Notes under the pieces: generated by a model
What the model was told of the DNA's origin: nothing
Seen by the model: the letters and a program-made list of their open reading frames with translations, nothing else
Database searches by the model: none
Assembly (NCBI GenBank): GCA_963836005.1
Contig: CAWIHS010000001.1
Location: 682,001 to 746,000 of the forward strand
Source: CAWIHS01 sp963836005
Lineage (GTDB): Bacteria; Pseudomonadota; Gammaproteobacteria; GRL18
Direction: 5' to 3'
Length of the DNA stretch: 64,000 nucleotides
Made by a program: the position numbers and the translations under genes
Shown here: positions 36,209 to 44,528 of the stretch, one piece after another
Layout: each line of letters starts with the position of its first letter
Position numbering within the stretch: the first letter of the stretch is position 1

Positions 36209-37252
36209 ATGGCTACTATCCGAAAGCTGAAATCCGGCAGTTATCAAGCAATGATCCGTCTGTCTGGATTGAAATCCATTACGAAATCATTCCCTACTAA
36301 AACCCAAGCCAAAGAATTTGCCCGTAAAGTGGAAGGCAACGCAAAACTGGCACAAATGCTTGGCGATCCACTCACCAATGGCTTAACCCTCTCGAAATTA
36401 ATCCACTCCTATATGGAACAATATAATGGCAAAGACTATTCCATTGTTCATAATCTCAACTGGTGGGATCAGGAATATGGACACTATAAGGTATCTCAGT
36501 TCACAGATAATATCGTAAGACAGGCAATTAATCATCTCATGGAGCATGGCAGAAAAGGTAAATCTATGAAGCCACAATCCACTAACCGGTATAAATCCAA
36601 CCTGTCCAGTGTTTTTAAGTACGCAAAAAACAAATTTGGTATCAAGGAGAATCCCTGTAAGCTGGTGGACTCTCAAAAAGAAAGCAAAGGCAGGAAACGG
36701 CATTTATCTCAGGAAGAACAAAAAGCCCTATTGGGCGCTTGTAAGGCTTCAAAATGGGATAAATTATATCTATTTTGCTTAATGGCTATATCAACCGGAG
36801 CAAGAAAGGGTGAATTACAGAAATTAAAATGGGCAGATATTGATTTTATTAATCAAATCGCATTTTGCGGCGATACCAAGAATGGTGACGATAAAACCCT
36901 GCCCTTAACCCCAGCCGTCGGTCAGGAATTGAAGCAGCACAGAATAATTGGAAATCAGTTGATCTTTGCTAGTGAGCGAAACCCGAAACGCCCACTGGAC
37001 TTTAGAGCATATTGGGGAAAGGCACTAATTCAGGCTAATATTCCAGAATATGATCTCAAATACAATGAGAAAATAGTTATTCATTCAATGCGCCATAGTT
37101 TTTGCTCGACTCTGGCCAATAATGGCGCAGAATTACAGGATATTGCAGCGTTGGCCGGGCATAAGTCCATTCAGACCACCATAAGATATATCCATGTAAG
37201 CGAGGATAGGAAGAAAACCGTTATTGGTTCCGTTTTCGGTGAATTGGGCTAA
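36209..37252 (+). CDS. Tyrosine-recombinase integrase of the island
   Basis: An integrase of 347 residues. The start at 36209 (MATIRKLKSG) follows a GAGGAAGCG site; a longer upstream reading is possible but less likely. It has an N-terminal Arm-binding domain (residues 1-60), a SAM-like core-binding domain (65-165), and a catalytic domain with Arg in STGARKGEL (near 217), HSMRHSFC (near 306), GHKS (near 328) and the nucleophile in IRYIH (near 336). All catalytic residues are present, so it may be active. It lies 132 bases after the tRNA-Leu att site, the usual place for the island's own integrase. Confidence 0.93.
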   Translation: MATIRKLKSGSYQAMIRLSGLKSITKSFPTKTQAKEFARKVEGNAKLAQMLGDPLTNGLTLSKLIHSYMEQYNGKDYSIVHNLNWWDQEYGHYKVSQFTDNIVRQAINHLMEHGRKGKSMKPQSTNRYKSNLSSVFKYAKNKFGIKENPCKLVDSQKESKGRKRHLSQEEQKALLGACKASKWDKLYLFCLMAISTGARKGELQKLKWADIDFINQIAFCGDTKNGDDKTLPLTPAVGQELKQHRIIGNQLIFASERNPKRPLDFRAYWGKALIQANIPEYDLKYNEKIVIHSMRHSFCSTLANNGAELQDIAALAGHKSIQTTIRYIHVSEDRKKTVIGSVFGELG

Positions 37253-37362
37253 ATATAATAATCCAGTCAAACCAGCCTATCCTGTCGGGGTGAGAAAAGG
37301 CTGTCTCGAACATGTTCTGGCTGGTTTCATTGCAAAGAGCGCATACTACTTACGAGGTGTAA

Positions 37363-37551
37363 ATGAATTATCCAGAATACGTCCCTAAAGAGGTCGTTAC
37401 TGACTATGAAAATATGCAAGACAATCCAGAAGCCCACCCAGAACTAATTAAAAAATTAATTTTTGATCCGCAAATGATTGAGATATACCAGAATGGGTTG
37501 GAGAAGGATCAACTGGTTACGCTGTTTATGCTCAGTATTGATGCTGTGTAA
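37363..37551 (+). pseudogene. Small accessory gene, 5' part, interrupted by IS66
   Basis: Sixty-two codons from an ATG with a GAGG site 9 bases upstream encode an acidic helical polypeptide (MNYPEYVPKEVVTDYENMQ...). The stop codon TAA is formed by the first bases of the IS66 element (37548 onward). A same-strand fragment with similar composition (39968-40165) resumes after the element, so both are probably halves of one protein of about 125 residues. No family recognised. Confidence 0.55.
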
Positions 37552-37631
37552 GCGCCCTAAAACCGACATCTTTTTTTCCGTCTGAATTTGCCTGATACTT
37601 TCTCCTACGCAAACACCCACAGGAGTAAAAT

Positions 37632-37964
37632 ATGACAAGTAAGGCCGAATCTGAAGCGCTGGCAACGTACTGGCGTCAACAAATAAAAGCCTGGGAAAGC
37701 TCCGGCCAATCCCGCAAATCTTTTTGCGAACAACATGATTTGAATTATCATCGTTTTGGTTACTGGTATCAGAAGTTTCAGCGCAAGGTTTCGGCTCCGG
37801 CTTCATCAGAGTCATCAAAGGCAACCGGGTTTATCCCGGTGATGGCAAAACATCAGACTGTGAATTCCGGTCTGTCCCTGGTCATGCCTGATGGTGTGGT
37901 TGTGCAGGGAATTGCACAGGATAACCTTAACCTGGTTGAACAGTTACTGGTGCGCCTTTCATGA
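37632..37964 (+). CDS. tnpA: IS66 accessory protein TnpA
   Basis: A 110-residue helix-turn-helix protein of the IS66 TnpA type. It opens with an S-G-Q-S-x-K-x-F-C-x-x-x-x-L pattern (SSGQSRKSFCEQHDL, near residue 20) followed by YWYQKFQRK. Needed for IS66 transposition, probably by binding the ends or regulating the operon. Its stop overlaps the tnpB start (ATGA). Confidence 0.92.
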   Translation: MTSKAESEALATYWRQQIKAWESSGQSRKSFCEQHDLNYHRFGYWYQKFQRKVSAPASSESSKATGFIPVMAKHQTVNSGLSLVMPDGVVVQGIAQDNLNLVEQLLVRLS

Positions 37965-38326
37965 AGCATTACCTGAGGCCCTCGTATGATATGCCTTTGA
38001 TTTATGTGTATCGTCATCCGGTAGATTTTCGTAAAAGTTTTCGAGGACTGGCCGCCATTGTAGAGCAGGAACTGGGTCATAACCCGTTTGATGGTGGTCT
38101 GTATGCCTTCACCAATCGGGCAAAGAACAAAATCAAATGTCTGTACTGGGAGGATAATGGTTTTGTGCTGTATTACAAAAGCCTGGTGGAGGAAAAATTT
38201 CACTGGCCAGCACCGGGTGATGAGGTATTATCACTCACAGGCGAGCAGCTAAATTGGTTGTTGGATGGCTATGATATTGCCCGGATGCAGGGGCATAAAA
38301 AGTTGCATTATGAGGCATTATTTTGA
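37961..38326 (+). CDS. tnpB: IS66 accessory protein TnpB (Orf2)
   Basis: A 121-residue IS66 Orf2-like protein with the diagnostic VYRHPVDFRKSFRGLAAIVEQELGHNPF and LYAFTNRAKNKIKCLYWEDNGFVLYYK segments. Essential for transposition of IS66 elements, biochemical role unknown. It is translationally coupled to tnpA. Confidence 0.95.
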   Translation: MKHYLRPSYDMPLIYVYRHPVDFRKSFRGLAAIVEQELGHNPFDGGLYAFTNRAKNKIKCLYWEDNGFVLYYKSLVEEKFHWPAPGDEVLSLTGEQLNWLLDGYDIARMQGHKKLHYEALF

Positions 38327-38360
38327 AGTATTCAGGAGCGATTTCTGGTATAATTTACCC

Positions 38361-39914
38361 ATGCAATCGGCAACAAAACCAACAGAAAAACAATCACTTA
38401 TTTCAGAACCCGAGGTTTCGGAACTGCTTCAGATTATCCAGCAGAAAGACCGGGTTATTGCCCGTCAACAGCAGTTATTAGAGTTACTGGAAGAAAAACT
38501 TCGGTTATCTAAAATCAAACGCTTTGGCGCCAGCAGTGAGAAACTGTCCTATCAGAAAGGTCTGTTTGACGAGACCGAGTTGGAAACCGCTTTTGATGAA
38601 CTGGAACAGCAATTTCCCGAGCAGGAAGAAGCCGTTAAGCCTTCCCCCAAAAAGCGTAAAAAACGTGACGGCTTCTCAGATAAACTGCCCCGTGTTCGTA
38701 TTGAACTGCCGTTAAGCGAAGAAGAAAAAGCCGGTGCCACTCAAACCTTTTTTACCAAAGTCAAAGAAGAGCTGGATATCATTCCGGCCAAAGCTCAGGT
38801 TTTAGAATACTGGCAGGAAAAAGCGGTCTTTGAAACCGGGAACAACGAAACGGGTCAAACCATCCTTGCAGCCCAAAGACCGTTTCATCCCTTGGGTAAA
38901 TGCATGGCCAGTACATCCTTACTGGCTTATGTCATTACCGCCAAATACGCAGACAGTTTACCCCTGTACCGACTGGAACAGATTATCAAACGCCATGGCG
39001 CCAGCATTAGCCGAACCACGATGGCCCACTGGATTATCCGTCTGGAGGATACATTCAAACCATTACTCAACCTGATGCATGAACATCAGCTGAGCAGCGA
39101 TTATCTGCAGATGGATGAAACCCGGATTCAGGTTCTCAAGGAAACCGGGCATGTGGCCACGTCCGATAAGTGGATGTGGGTGATTCGGGGCGGACCACCA
39201 CAGCAACCGGTGGTGCTGTTTAATTATGATGCTTCACGAGGTAAAGAGGTACCCTTGCGTCTGCTGGATGGCTTTCAGGGCTATTTACAGGTCGATGGTT
39301 ATTACGGCTACAATCAGGCCTGTACGCAATATCACCTGGAACGTATTGGCTGTATGGATCATGCCCGGCGTAAATTCGTGGAAGCCAGTAAAGCGGCCAA
39401 TACCTCAAAGAAAACCAGAAAAGTCAGTAAGGCGGATGTGGCCATCGGCAAGCTACGAAAACTGTATCTGATTGAAGATAAAATCAAAGCCCTGACACCT
39501 GAGCAAAAATACCAACAGCGTCAAAAACTCAGCAAGCCATTACTTAATGAACTGCACGACTGGCTTCAGGAAAACATCACTCGTGTACCCAGGGACAGTT
39601 TAACCGGCAAGGCCATCTCGTATACCCTGAATCAATGGGAGTATCTTATCGGCTATTTAAAAGAGGGCCGGTTGAATATCAGTAATGCTCTGGCTGAAAA
39701 TGCCGTTCGTCCTTTTGCTGTGGGACGGCGTAACTGGTTATTTGCCGATACCTCACGGGGGGCTAAAGCCAGTGCCACTTGCTATAGTTTAATTGAAACG
39801 GCTAAAGCCAATGGACTGGAACCCTTTGATTATATCCGCTACGTTTTACAACATATTGCGCAGGCCAGAACCGTTGAAGATTTTGAGGCCCTGTTGCCCT
39901 GGAATATGAAATAA
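38361..39914 (+). CDS. tnpC: IS66-family DDE transposase TnpC
   Basis: A transposase of 517 residues. It has an N-terminal coiled coil (LLQIIQQKDRVIARQQQLLELLEEKL), the RFGASSEKLSYQ motif, a DDE core with YLQMDETRIQVL (first Asp), VDGYYGYN (second Asp) and the late Glu in SNALAENAVRPFAVGRRNWLF. The start is placed at the ATG 38361 (MQSATKPTEKQ), as in relatives, rather than a longer frame overlapping tnpB. It appears intact. Confidence 0.95.
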   Translation: MQSATKPTEKQSLISEPEVSELLQIIQQKDRVIARQQQLLELLEEKLRLSKIKRFGASSEKLSYQKGLFDETELETAFDELEQQFPEQEEAVKPSPKKRKKRDGFSDKLPRVRIELPLSEEEKAGATQTFFTKVKEELDIIPAKAQVLEYWQEKAVFETGNNETGQTILAAQRPFHPLGKCMASTSLLAYVITAKYADSLPLYRLEQIIKRHGASISRTTMAHWIIRLEDTFKPLLNLMHEHQLSSDYLQMDETRIQVLKETGHVATSDKWMWVIRGGPPQQPVVLFNYDASRGKEVPLRLLDGFQGYLQVDGYYGYNQACTQYHLERIGCMDHARRKFVEASKAANTSKKTRKVSKADVAIGKLRKLYLIEDKIKALTPEQKYQQRQKLSKPLLNELHDWLQENITRVPRDSLTGKAISYTLNQWEYLIGYLKEGRLNISNALAENAVRPFAVGRRNWLFADTSRGAKASATCYSLIETAKANGLEPFDYIRYVLQHIAQARTVEDFEALLPWNMK

Positions 39915-39967
39915 ATTACTCTGTACTATTAGATTGTTTTCAGGTGCTGATTCTCTAGCGCTTACAT

Positions 39968-40165
39968 TACATTAACTTGTTGGAAGATGAAAACCGAAAA
40001 TTGAGAGAAATAAACGAGATATTGTTCATCAGACGTCAATTTGATAAATATTACATACGAGAGATTAAAAAACAGATCCCTGATCTTGCCCCACACTTGA
40101 AAAAAGAGATCGAAGAAGCAGAAAGGATGGAAAAGATGGATCGTTTAAATAGCTATAGAAGGTAA
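39968..40165 (+). pseudogene. Small accessory gene, 3' part after IS66
   Basis: Directly after the IS66 right end a frame reads YINLLEDENRKLREINEILFI and continues as a charged coiled coil to RLNSYRR and a stop. It has no start or ribosome binding site of its own. With 37363-37547 it probably made one small protein; neither half matches a family I know. Confidence 0.5.
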
Positions 40166-40226
40166 GTGTAGTCTTTTTCCTCTGTTGTAATTTATCTAGC
40201 CGTAGCTGGACTGTCCCGCGTCAACT

Positions 40227-40508
40227 TCACCATGTCGGGCTGACATTGTAACGCTTCTGGTAAATCTTCCGGGCGCTTAAATCTGGCCAGGTATTGAGCA
40301 GATGAAGCAGATAATCTTTACAGGGATCGAGCTGTTTCTCTGTACTGCGATCAGCGAGATAAGCGGCGATCTCATCTTCGTTCATCGATAGATATTTGTT
40401 GACCGTACGGCGTGAGATATCTAATTATTCAGCGATTTTACGGCAGCTCAGGCCGATACCATTATCAAACAGGCTTTTTATTTTATGGATCATGTTCCAG
40501 TCCTTCAT
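40227..40508 (-). pseudogene. IS21-family IstA N-terminal remnant
   Basis: From an ATG at 40508 the frame reads MKDWNMIHKIKSLFDNGIGLSCRKIAE, then a stop, then LDISRRTVNKYLSMNEDEIAAYL and SARKIYQKRYNVSPTW. This is the helix-turn-helix start of IS21 transposases with an internal stop and no catalytic domain. The flanking direct motifs TGGATCATTTTTATTGGCC and TGGATCAGTTTAACTGGCC (40580-40623) look like IS21 end-binding repeats. Confidence 0.75.
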
Positions 40509-40671
40509 TGAACTCCCGTACCTTGTTGTTAGCAAGGCGTGGAGTGTACATGTTTTAACCAATAACCTTAATCCTGGGTGGATCATTTTTATTGGCCTAG
40601 ACTGGATCAGTTTAACTGGCCATTAACAAAGGGCAACTTGCAGCAAAAATGGACATTGCCCGCAGATAAAT

Positions 40672-40690
40672 ACGGCCCCGAAAGGCCGTC
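40672..40690 (-). terminator. Hairpin downstream of the PEP-CTERM remnant
   Basis: ACGGCC ... GGCCGT forms a six-base-pair G/C-rich stem around CCGAAA, followed on the minus strand by a short T-containing run. Plausible weak terminator. Confidence 0.4.
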
Positions 40691-40700
40691 AGTAAAACGG

Positions 40701-40803
40701 TTAAGCCGCTCGCTTTCTTCTGACTATCCCGATCAGTCCCAGCAGGCCGGAGCCGAACAGCCACACGGGGCGGGTACGGGAACGGCGCCAACCGTATGCG
40801 GGC
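40701..40803 (-). pseudogene. PEP-CTERM sorting-signal remnant
   Basis: The frame ending at 40701 reads VWLFGSGLLGLIGIVRRKRAA, a typical PEP-CTERM tail: hydrophobic helix plus basic cluster. The VPVPA box that should precede it is present but in another frame, offset by a small indel, and a stop lies about ten codons upstream. Only the tail of an exopolysaccharide-associated exported protein survives. No exosortase gene is in the window. Confidence 0.6.
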
Positions 40804-41005
40804 TGCTGAACTACTTTACCCTGTAGGGGTTAACGGTTCGGTTCGGTTCGGTTCAGCGGCAGCGCGCAGCGCCGTCCTCTGCGACCGGTAGTTGGACAGC
40901 TTTCTCGGTCTGAGGAGCAACTTGCCCAACCGGGTCTTGAATTCAAGACAAAATGACTGAAAAGCCATGGGGTAACACAAACTGTCGCAGGCGGCAGATT
41001 GCGCA

Positions 41006-41866
41006 TCAGTACTCGGGGTCCTGAAAGTCCGGCTCCCGGTCTTCGGTGAAGGCGCGGATACCCTCGAGACGATCCGGATGAACCACCGAACGCCAATGCG
41101 CTTCCATCATGATCGCGCTGGCCTGCTCTATGGGCTCACCCTCTCCCATGAGAACAGCACGCTTGACGGCCTGTACCGCGGTCGGTGAGTTGTCCGCAAT
41201 TTTCTCCGCAATGCCCATCACCGCCTCCATCAGCGCGGCCTTCGGGTAGACTTTATTGACCATGCCGAGCCGGTGTGCCTCTTGTGCAGTAATCGGTTCT
41301 CCTGTCATCAGCATCTGGATGGCCTTGCCCGGCGGGAGTACCCGGGGAAGCAGAACCGGCGAACCGCCGCCGGCAGACAAGCCGACCATCGCTTCGGGCT
41401 GGCCGAAGGCGGCATCATCGGATGCGATGATGAAGTCGGTGCTGATGGCGATTTCGCAGCCACCGCCATATGCCATTCCATGGACGGCGGCTATGATCGG
41501 CCGGCGCAATTGGCGCAGTGTGTAGAGCACGCGATCGAAGACCTGGCGCTGGCGCAGCCACTGTTCCTGCGTCATCTCCTTGCGCTGGTACAGGTCGCCA
41601 CCGACGGAGAAAGCTCGGTCACCGGACCCGGTAATGATGGCGACACGCACGGAGGATTGGGCTGCAATGGTCTCGAGGACCTCGATGAGCTGCGCCGCCA
41701 GTTCCGTCGTGATAGCGTTGTCGGCATGCGGCCGGTTGAGGGTAATGATGACGATGCGCCGGTCAGAGACGTACTCGACAAGCACGAGCTGATCGGGCTC
41801 CGTCGCATCGGTCGGCGTACGGTAGCCCATTCGCTGCATGCGTGTCTGGGGCTTGGTTTCGCTCAT
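41006..41866 (-). CDS. Enoyl-CoA hydratase/isomerase family protein
   Basis: A 286-residue crotonase-fold protein with a 30-residue N-terminal extension. Both catalytic glutamates of true enoyl-CoA hydratases are conserved, with their 20-residue spacing: E138 in GGGCE and E158 in FGQPE. The oxyanion-hole segments (GSGDRAFSVGGDL near 81; HGMAYGGGCE near 129) are intact. It should hydrate a trans-2-enoyl-CoA in the cytoplasm. It is the downstream gene of a pair with the nitroreductase fusion (17 bases apart). GC is clearly higher than in the flanking core, consistent with acquisition. The CoA substrate is unknown. Confidence 0.9.
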   Translation of the reverse strand: MSETKPQTRMQRMGYRTPTDATEPDQLVLVEYVSDRRIVIITLNRPHADNAITTELAAQLIEVLETIAAQSSVRVAIITGSGDRAFSVGGDLYQRKEMTQEQWLRQRQVFDRVLYTLRQLRRPIIAAVHGMAYGGGCEIAISTDFIIASDDAAFGQPEAMVGLSAGGGSPVLLPRVLPPGKAIQMLMTGEPITAQEAHRLGMVNKVYPKAALMEAVMGIAEKIADNSPTAVQAVKRAVLMGEGEPIEQASAIMMEAHWRSVVHPDRLEGIRAFTEDREPDFQDPEY

Positions 41867-41882
41867 GGTGTTCTCCTTGTAC

Positions 41883-42722
41883 TCAAAGCCAGCTCACATC
41901 TACGGGCTTTCGCACCGGAATCTGCAGGAATGTCTCGGCGGGGTACCCGAGCAGGATCGTTCCGAAGGACACAGAGCCTTCCGGCAGCCCCAGGAGTTCT
42001 ACCAAGGGAGGGTACGCCTGTGCGGCGGTGTTGATGCCGCCGCTCCAGCTACTACCCAGGCCAAGGGCGTGCGCGGCAAGTTGCGCATAGGCCAAGGCGA
42101 TCGTAGCCGCCTGGGGTGCCGTGCGCTCGTCTTTGGGCGCCCATGCCTGGATGAAGCAAGGCGCCCCTCGGGAAATCTGATCGTGACCTGCATCCCACGC
42201 GCTGGTGAAAAGTTCGAGTTTCGCCTCTTTGTACATCGCCGGGTTCGACTCCTGGACGCTCTTCATCCAGTCGACGGACATCTGGGCGATACGACGAACT
42301 TGCTCAGGGTCACTGATCACAACCCAGCGCACGATCTGCCGGTTTGCTCCGTTCGGGGCAAAGCGGGCGACATCCAGGCACTGCAGGATCTTTTCCTTCT
42401 CGACAGGCTTGTTTACGTAGACACGCACCGAGCGCCTCGAGACCAGGAACTGTCTCGCCTCGTCCCATGTCGGAACCAAGTGAATGTTGAGGAGTTCGCC
42501 GTCCTCGGAGCCCATCGCGCGCTGATGTATCGCTCCGGTCGGACAGACAGCCACACAATGGCCACAGTCTATGCAGAGTTCCCACGAGTTCTCAGTTGGA
42601 ACAGGGACACGCTCCCCCCTGGTGATCAACCCGCCGGGACAGGTCCGGATGCAAGCGTCGCAGGTAATACATAAACTCTCATCTACCTTGATGATCATGT
42701 CTAATTTGTAGGAACTGTTCAT
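41883..42722 (-). CDS. 2x[4Fe-4S] ferredoxin-nitroreductase fusion
   Basis: A protein of 279 residues. The N-terminal 65 residues form a bacterial ferredoxin with two CxxCxxCxxxC motifs (C18-C21-C24-C28 and C50-C53-C56-C60). The rest is an FMN-binding nitroreductase domain (SRRSVRVYVNKPVEKEKI near 89; GLGSSWSGGINTAAQAYPPL near 215). Such fusions move electrons from Fe-S clusters to flavin for reduction of organic substrates. The start at 42722 has a GGAG site 8 bases upstream. It pairs with the enoyl-CoA hydratase gene. The substrate is unknown; a flavin-reductase role for an oxygenase is also possible. Confidence 0.88.
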   Translation of the reverse strand: MNSSYKLDMIIKVDESLCITCDACIRTCPGGLITRGERVPVPTENSWELCIDCGHCVAVCPTGAIHQRAMGSEDGELLNIHLVPTWDEARQFLVSRRSVRVYVNKPVEKEKILQCLDVARFAPNGANRQIVRWVVISDPEQVRRIAQMSVDWMKSVQESNPAMYKEAKLELFTSAWDAGHDQISRGAPCFIQAWAPKDERTAPQAATIALAYAQLAAHALGLGSSWSGGINTAAQAYPPLVELLGLPEGSVSFGTILLGYPAETFLQIPVRKPVDVSWL

Positions 42723-42879
42723 CTTTTGCTCCAAAGATTTAGTGTTAAAAACCAGGTCCTTTACAATCAAGCAGTTTCTGCAGTGGATTGGTCAGGAATA
42801 AGAAAACCGGTAGGTACAACGGGGCTTTCTGCCTCATGCCGTACCGGGTTTCGGATACAGGGGTTTTCTTGTACCTTGC

Positions 42880-43566
42880 CTACCGTGTCTTTAAGTGTTC
42901 TTTCGTCTCTTGGATGCTCATTTCGATCCAGTGATCAATCAGAGGTTTGACCGTATTCAGTGTGACTACTTTTTCTCCTCCAACAGCCTTTTTCAATCTT
43001 TCCCCGGTTCCCTCGCGCACCGTCACCATCAGCCGTGCGCCGTTGACGCTGTCGGTCACCTCGCCTTCAATGTTCAGGGTAGCGTCATGCGGCGTGCCGG
43101 AAGTGGCGCGTGAAGCCGTCGTCAGTGCCAGGGCCACAGGAACGAATTGATAGGGCTTTAGACCTTCGGCTTCAGCACCTACGCCCGTGATCGCTATACG
43201 TAGCCGGGCCACGCCGGGTCCGGCAGTGTCTGTCACCTGAATCGACTGGGCCAACTGTCTTTTCAGCTCGCTATTGATATACTGGACAAGATCATCGAGC
43301 GTTGCCTGGCTGACCCTCTCACTCGGTTGAGGTTCCGGATACAGCTGGATCGGTTCGATGATCAGGGCATGATAGTTAGCGCTGGTAAAATTCGGACTAA
43401 CCATGCGCAACACGGGTTCACCCAGAGCGTCCTTGGTTTTCTCCATTCCGGAATAATCGCTGATAAAGCCCGAATGCTGTTGCTCACCCGCATCCGCCAT
43501 TCCATAGCCAGCCAGCAACAGACTGGCACCAATAACTACACACCGACTTTTCATGCTGAGTTTCAT
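42880..43566 (-). CDS. DUF3313 family exported protein
   Basis: An exported protein of 228 residues starting at an ATG with an AAGGAG site 8 bases upstream. It has a cleavable signal peptide (hydrophobic VVIGASLLLAGYGMADA, probable cut after ADA) and a DUF3313 domain (FISDYSGMEKTKD near 36; ARLRIAITGVGAEAEGLKPYQFVPVALAL near 125). Many family members are lipoproteins; here the expected lipobox cysteine position reads GYG, so it is likely soluble periplasmic. A second family member lies at 45963-46755. Function unknown. Confidence 0.8.
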   Translation of the reverse strand: MKLSMKSRCVVIGASLLLAGYGMADAGEQQHSGFISDYSGMEKTKDALGEPVLRMVSPNFTSANYHALIIEPIQLYPEPQPSERVSQATLDDLVQYINSELKRQLAQSIQVTDTAGPGVARLRIAITGVGAEAEGLKPYQFVPVALALTTASRATSGTPHDATLNIEGEVTDSVNGARLMVTVREGTGERLKKAVGGEKVVTLNTVKPLIDHWIEMSIQETKEHLKTR

Positions 43567-43692
43567 CACATGTACTCCTTGTTGATAATGAACGTGAATA
43601 CTGCAGGCATAAGTTCTGTAATATTTTACTTACGGCTGCATTGTTTACCTTACGGTTTTGTTTTGTATCTTCAACAGTGCAGCACCCGAAGG

Positions 43693-44028
43693 TTACAAGC
43701 TGTCTATAATGGCCTGCTTCTTTTTCTTGTACTCTTCCGGCGTGATGTAGCCGCCGGCTGCCAGCTTGTCGAGTTCTGCGAGACGCTGCTCCGCCGTCTG
43801 TTTTGCAGGAGCCGGTTGCACAGGTGCGGCCTGTTTTACAGGTTGGGCCCGGGCGGCGGCGGCCTGCTGTTCCTCGGCTGCGGTACGGCGACTCATGTTA
43901 TCAACCACCTTCGCTGCGAAAACCCCGCCGATGAAGGCGCCGGCATTATCGGCATACAGCGGCAAACTCGCACCCACAGCGACCGTGCCAAGCACACAAG
44001 CCAAAACAATCTTGTTTCGAATTCCCAT
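43693..44028 (-). CDS. Small exported SHOCT-domain protein
   Basis: A 111-residue protein with a signal peptide (VLACVLGTVAVGASLPLYA), a short glycine-zipper-like stretch (GAFIGGVFAA), an Ala/Gln/Pro-rich linker and a C-terminal SHOCT motif (AELDKLAAGGYITPEEYKKKKQAIID). SHOCT modules are short helical oligomerisation units. A strong AAGGAGAG site precedes the ATG. It lies between the DUF3313 and the next exported protein genes, all minus strand, so the set is probably one envelope-related operon. Confidence 0.75.
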   Translation of the reverse strand: MGIRNKIVLACVLGTVAVGASLPLYADNAGAFIGGVFAAKVVDNMSRRTAAEEQQAAAARAQPVKQAAPVQPAPAKQTAEQRLAELDKLAAGGYITPEEYKKKKQAIIDSL

Positions 44029-44040
44029 ATCTATCTCTCC

Positions 44041-44469
44041 TTAAGGCGCTGTACAGCTGCCATGCACCAGAAAACTCACGTCGTCACCAACCCCTGACCC
44101 GTTCATATTGCCCGTCCTGGTGTTGATTACAGCTGTCCAGCCACGACCGTTCTCAACGCCTTGCAAAACCAGTTGTTCACTCATGAGTTCCTTGTTTTTT
44201 ATCGGTGAAACGGCCTTGTGACCACTCTCGTAGGTGCCTCGCAAGACGTTGTTTTCGGCATCCACAATCATGAGTGCGGGCAGATCAAAGGTCTTGGCCT
44301 GCCCCTCGAGACAATCTCCATCTTTTATGCAGGCAACGACATGCAGTACCGCACAAACAATGTCTTTGGAACCATCCAGCTCCTCGGCGGAGACGGGCGT
44401 CGAAACAAACAAGGTCACTGCAACGGCACAGGCCGCAATCAGTTGCGAGCATTTTCTAATTAGCATCAT
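44041..44469 (-). CDS. Exported protein of unknown family
   Basis: An exported protein of 142 residues from the ATG at 44469 (AGAGGA site upstream). It has a signal peptide (SQLIAACAVAVTLFVSTPVSA) and a mature domain with four cysteines (IVCAVLHVVACIKDGDCLEG and the C-terminal GSCTAP). The pattern resembles small periplasmic proteins with disulfides encoded next to lipases, but I do not recognise the family. It lies 12 bases upstream of the SHOCT gene and is probably co-transcribed with it. Confidence 0.7.
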   Translation of the reverse strand: MMLIRKCSQLIAACAVAVTLFVSTPVSAEELDGSKDIVCAVLHVVACIKDGDCLEGQAKTFDLPALMIVDAENNVLRGTYESGHKAVSPIKNKELMSEQLVLQGVENGRGWTAVINTRTGNMNGSGVGDDVSFLVHGSCTAP

Positions 44470-44528
44470 GGTTATCCTCTTACTTGCGTTGATAATTAAA
44501 ATAACCTGCATTTTATATGGCCGGTGTC

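Larger units (their letters stand above)
37548..39965 (+). mobile_element. IS66-family insertion sequence (three genes)
   Basis: The 2418-base element has matching ends GTAAGCGC (left, 37548) and GCGCTTAC (right, 39965) and the typical IS66 order tnpA-tnpB-tnpC. The expected 8-base target duplication is not seen (GATGCTGT left, ATTACATT right), so one flank has probably changed since insertion. All three genes are intact. Confidence 0.9.

Noticed and set aside
37548..39965. Target-site duplication for the IS66 copy
   Set aside because: Flanking octamers differ (GATGCTGT / ATTACATT), and no nearby alternative boundary gives a match.
41273..42034. 253-codon plus-strand open frame in the GC-rich block
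   Set aside because: Antisense to the enoyl-CoA hydratase and nitroreductase genes. It is open only because of high GC; no domain is recognisable.
41838..42674. 278-codon plus-strand open frame
   Set aside because: Entirely opposite the ferredoxin-nitroreductase gene, which has clear cysteine motifs and a ribosome binding site.
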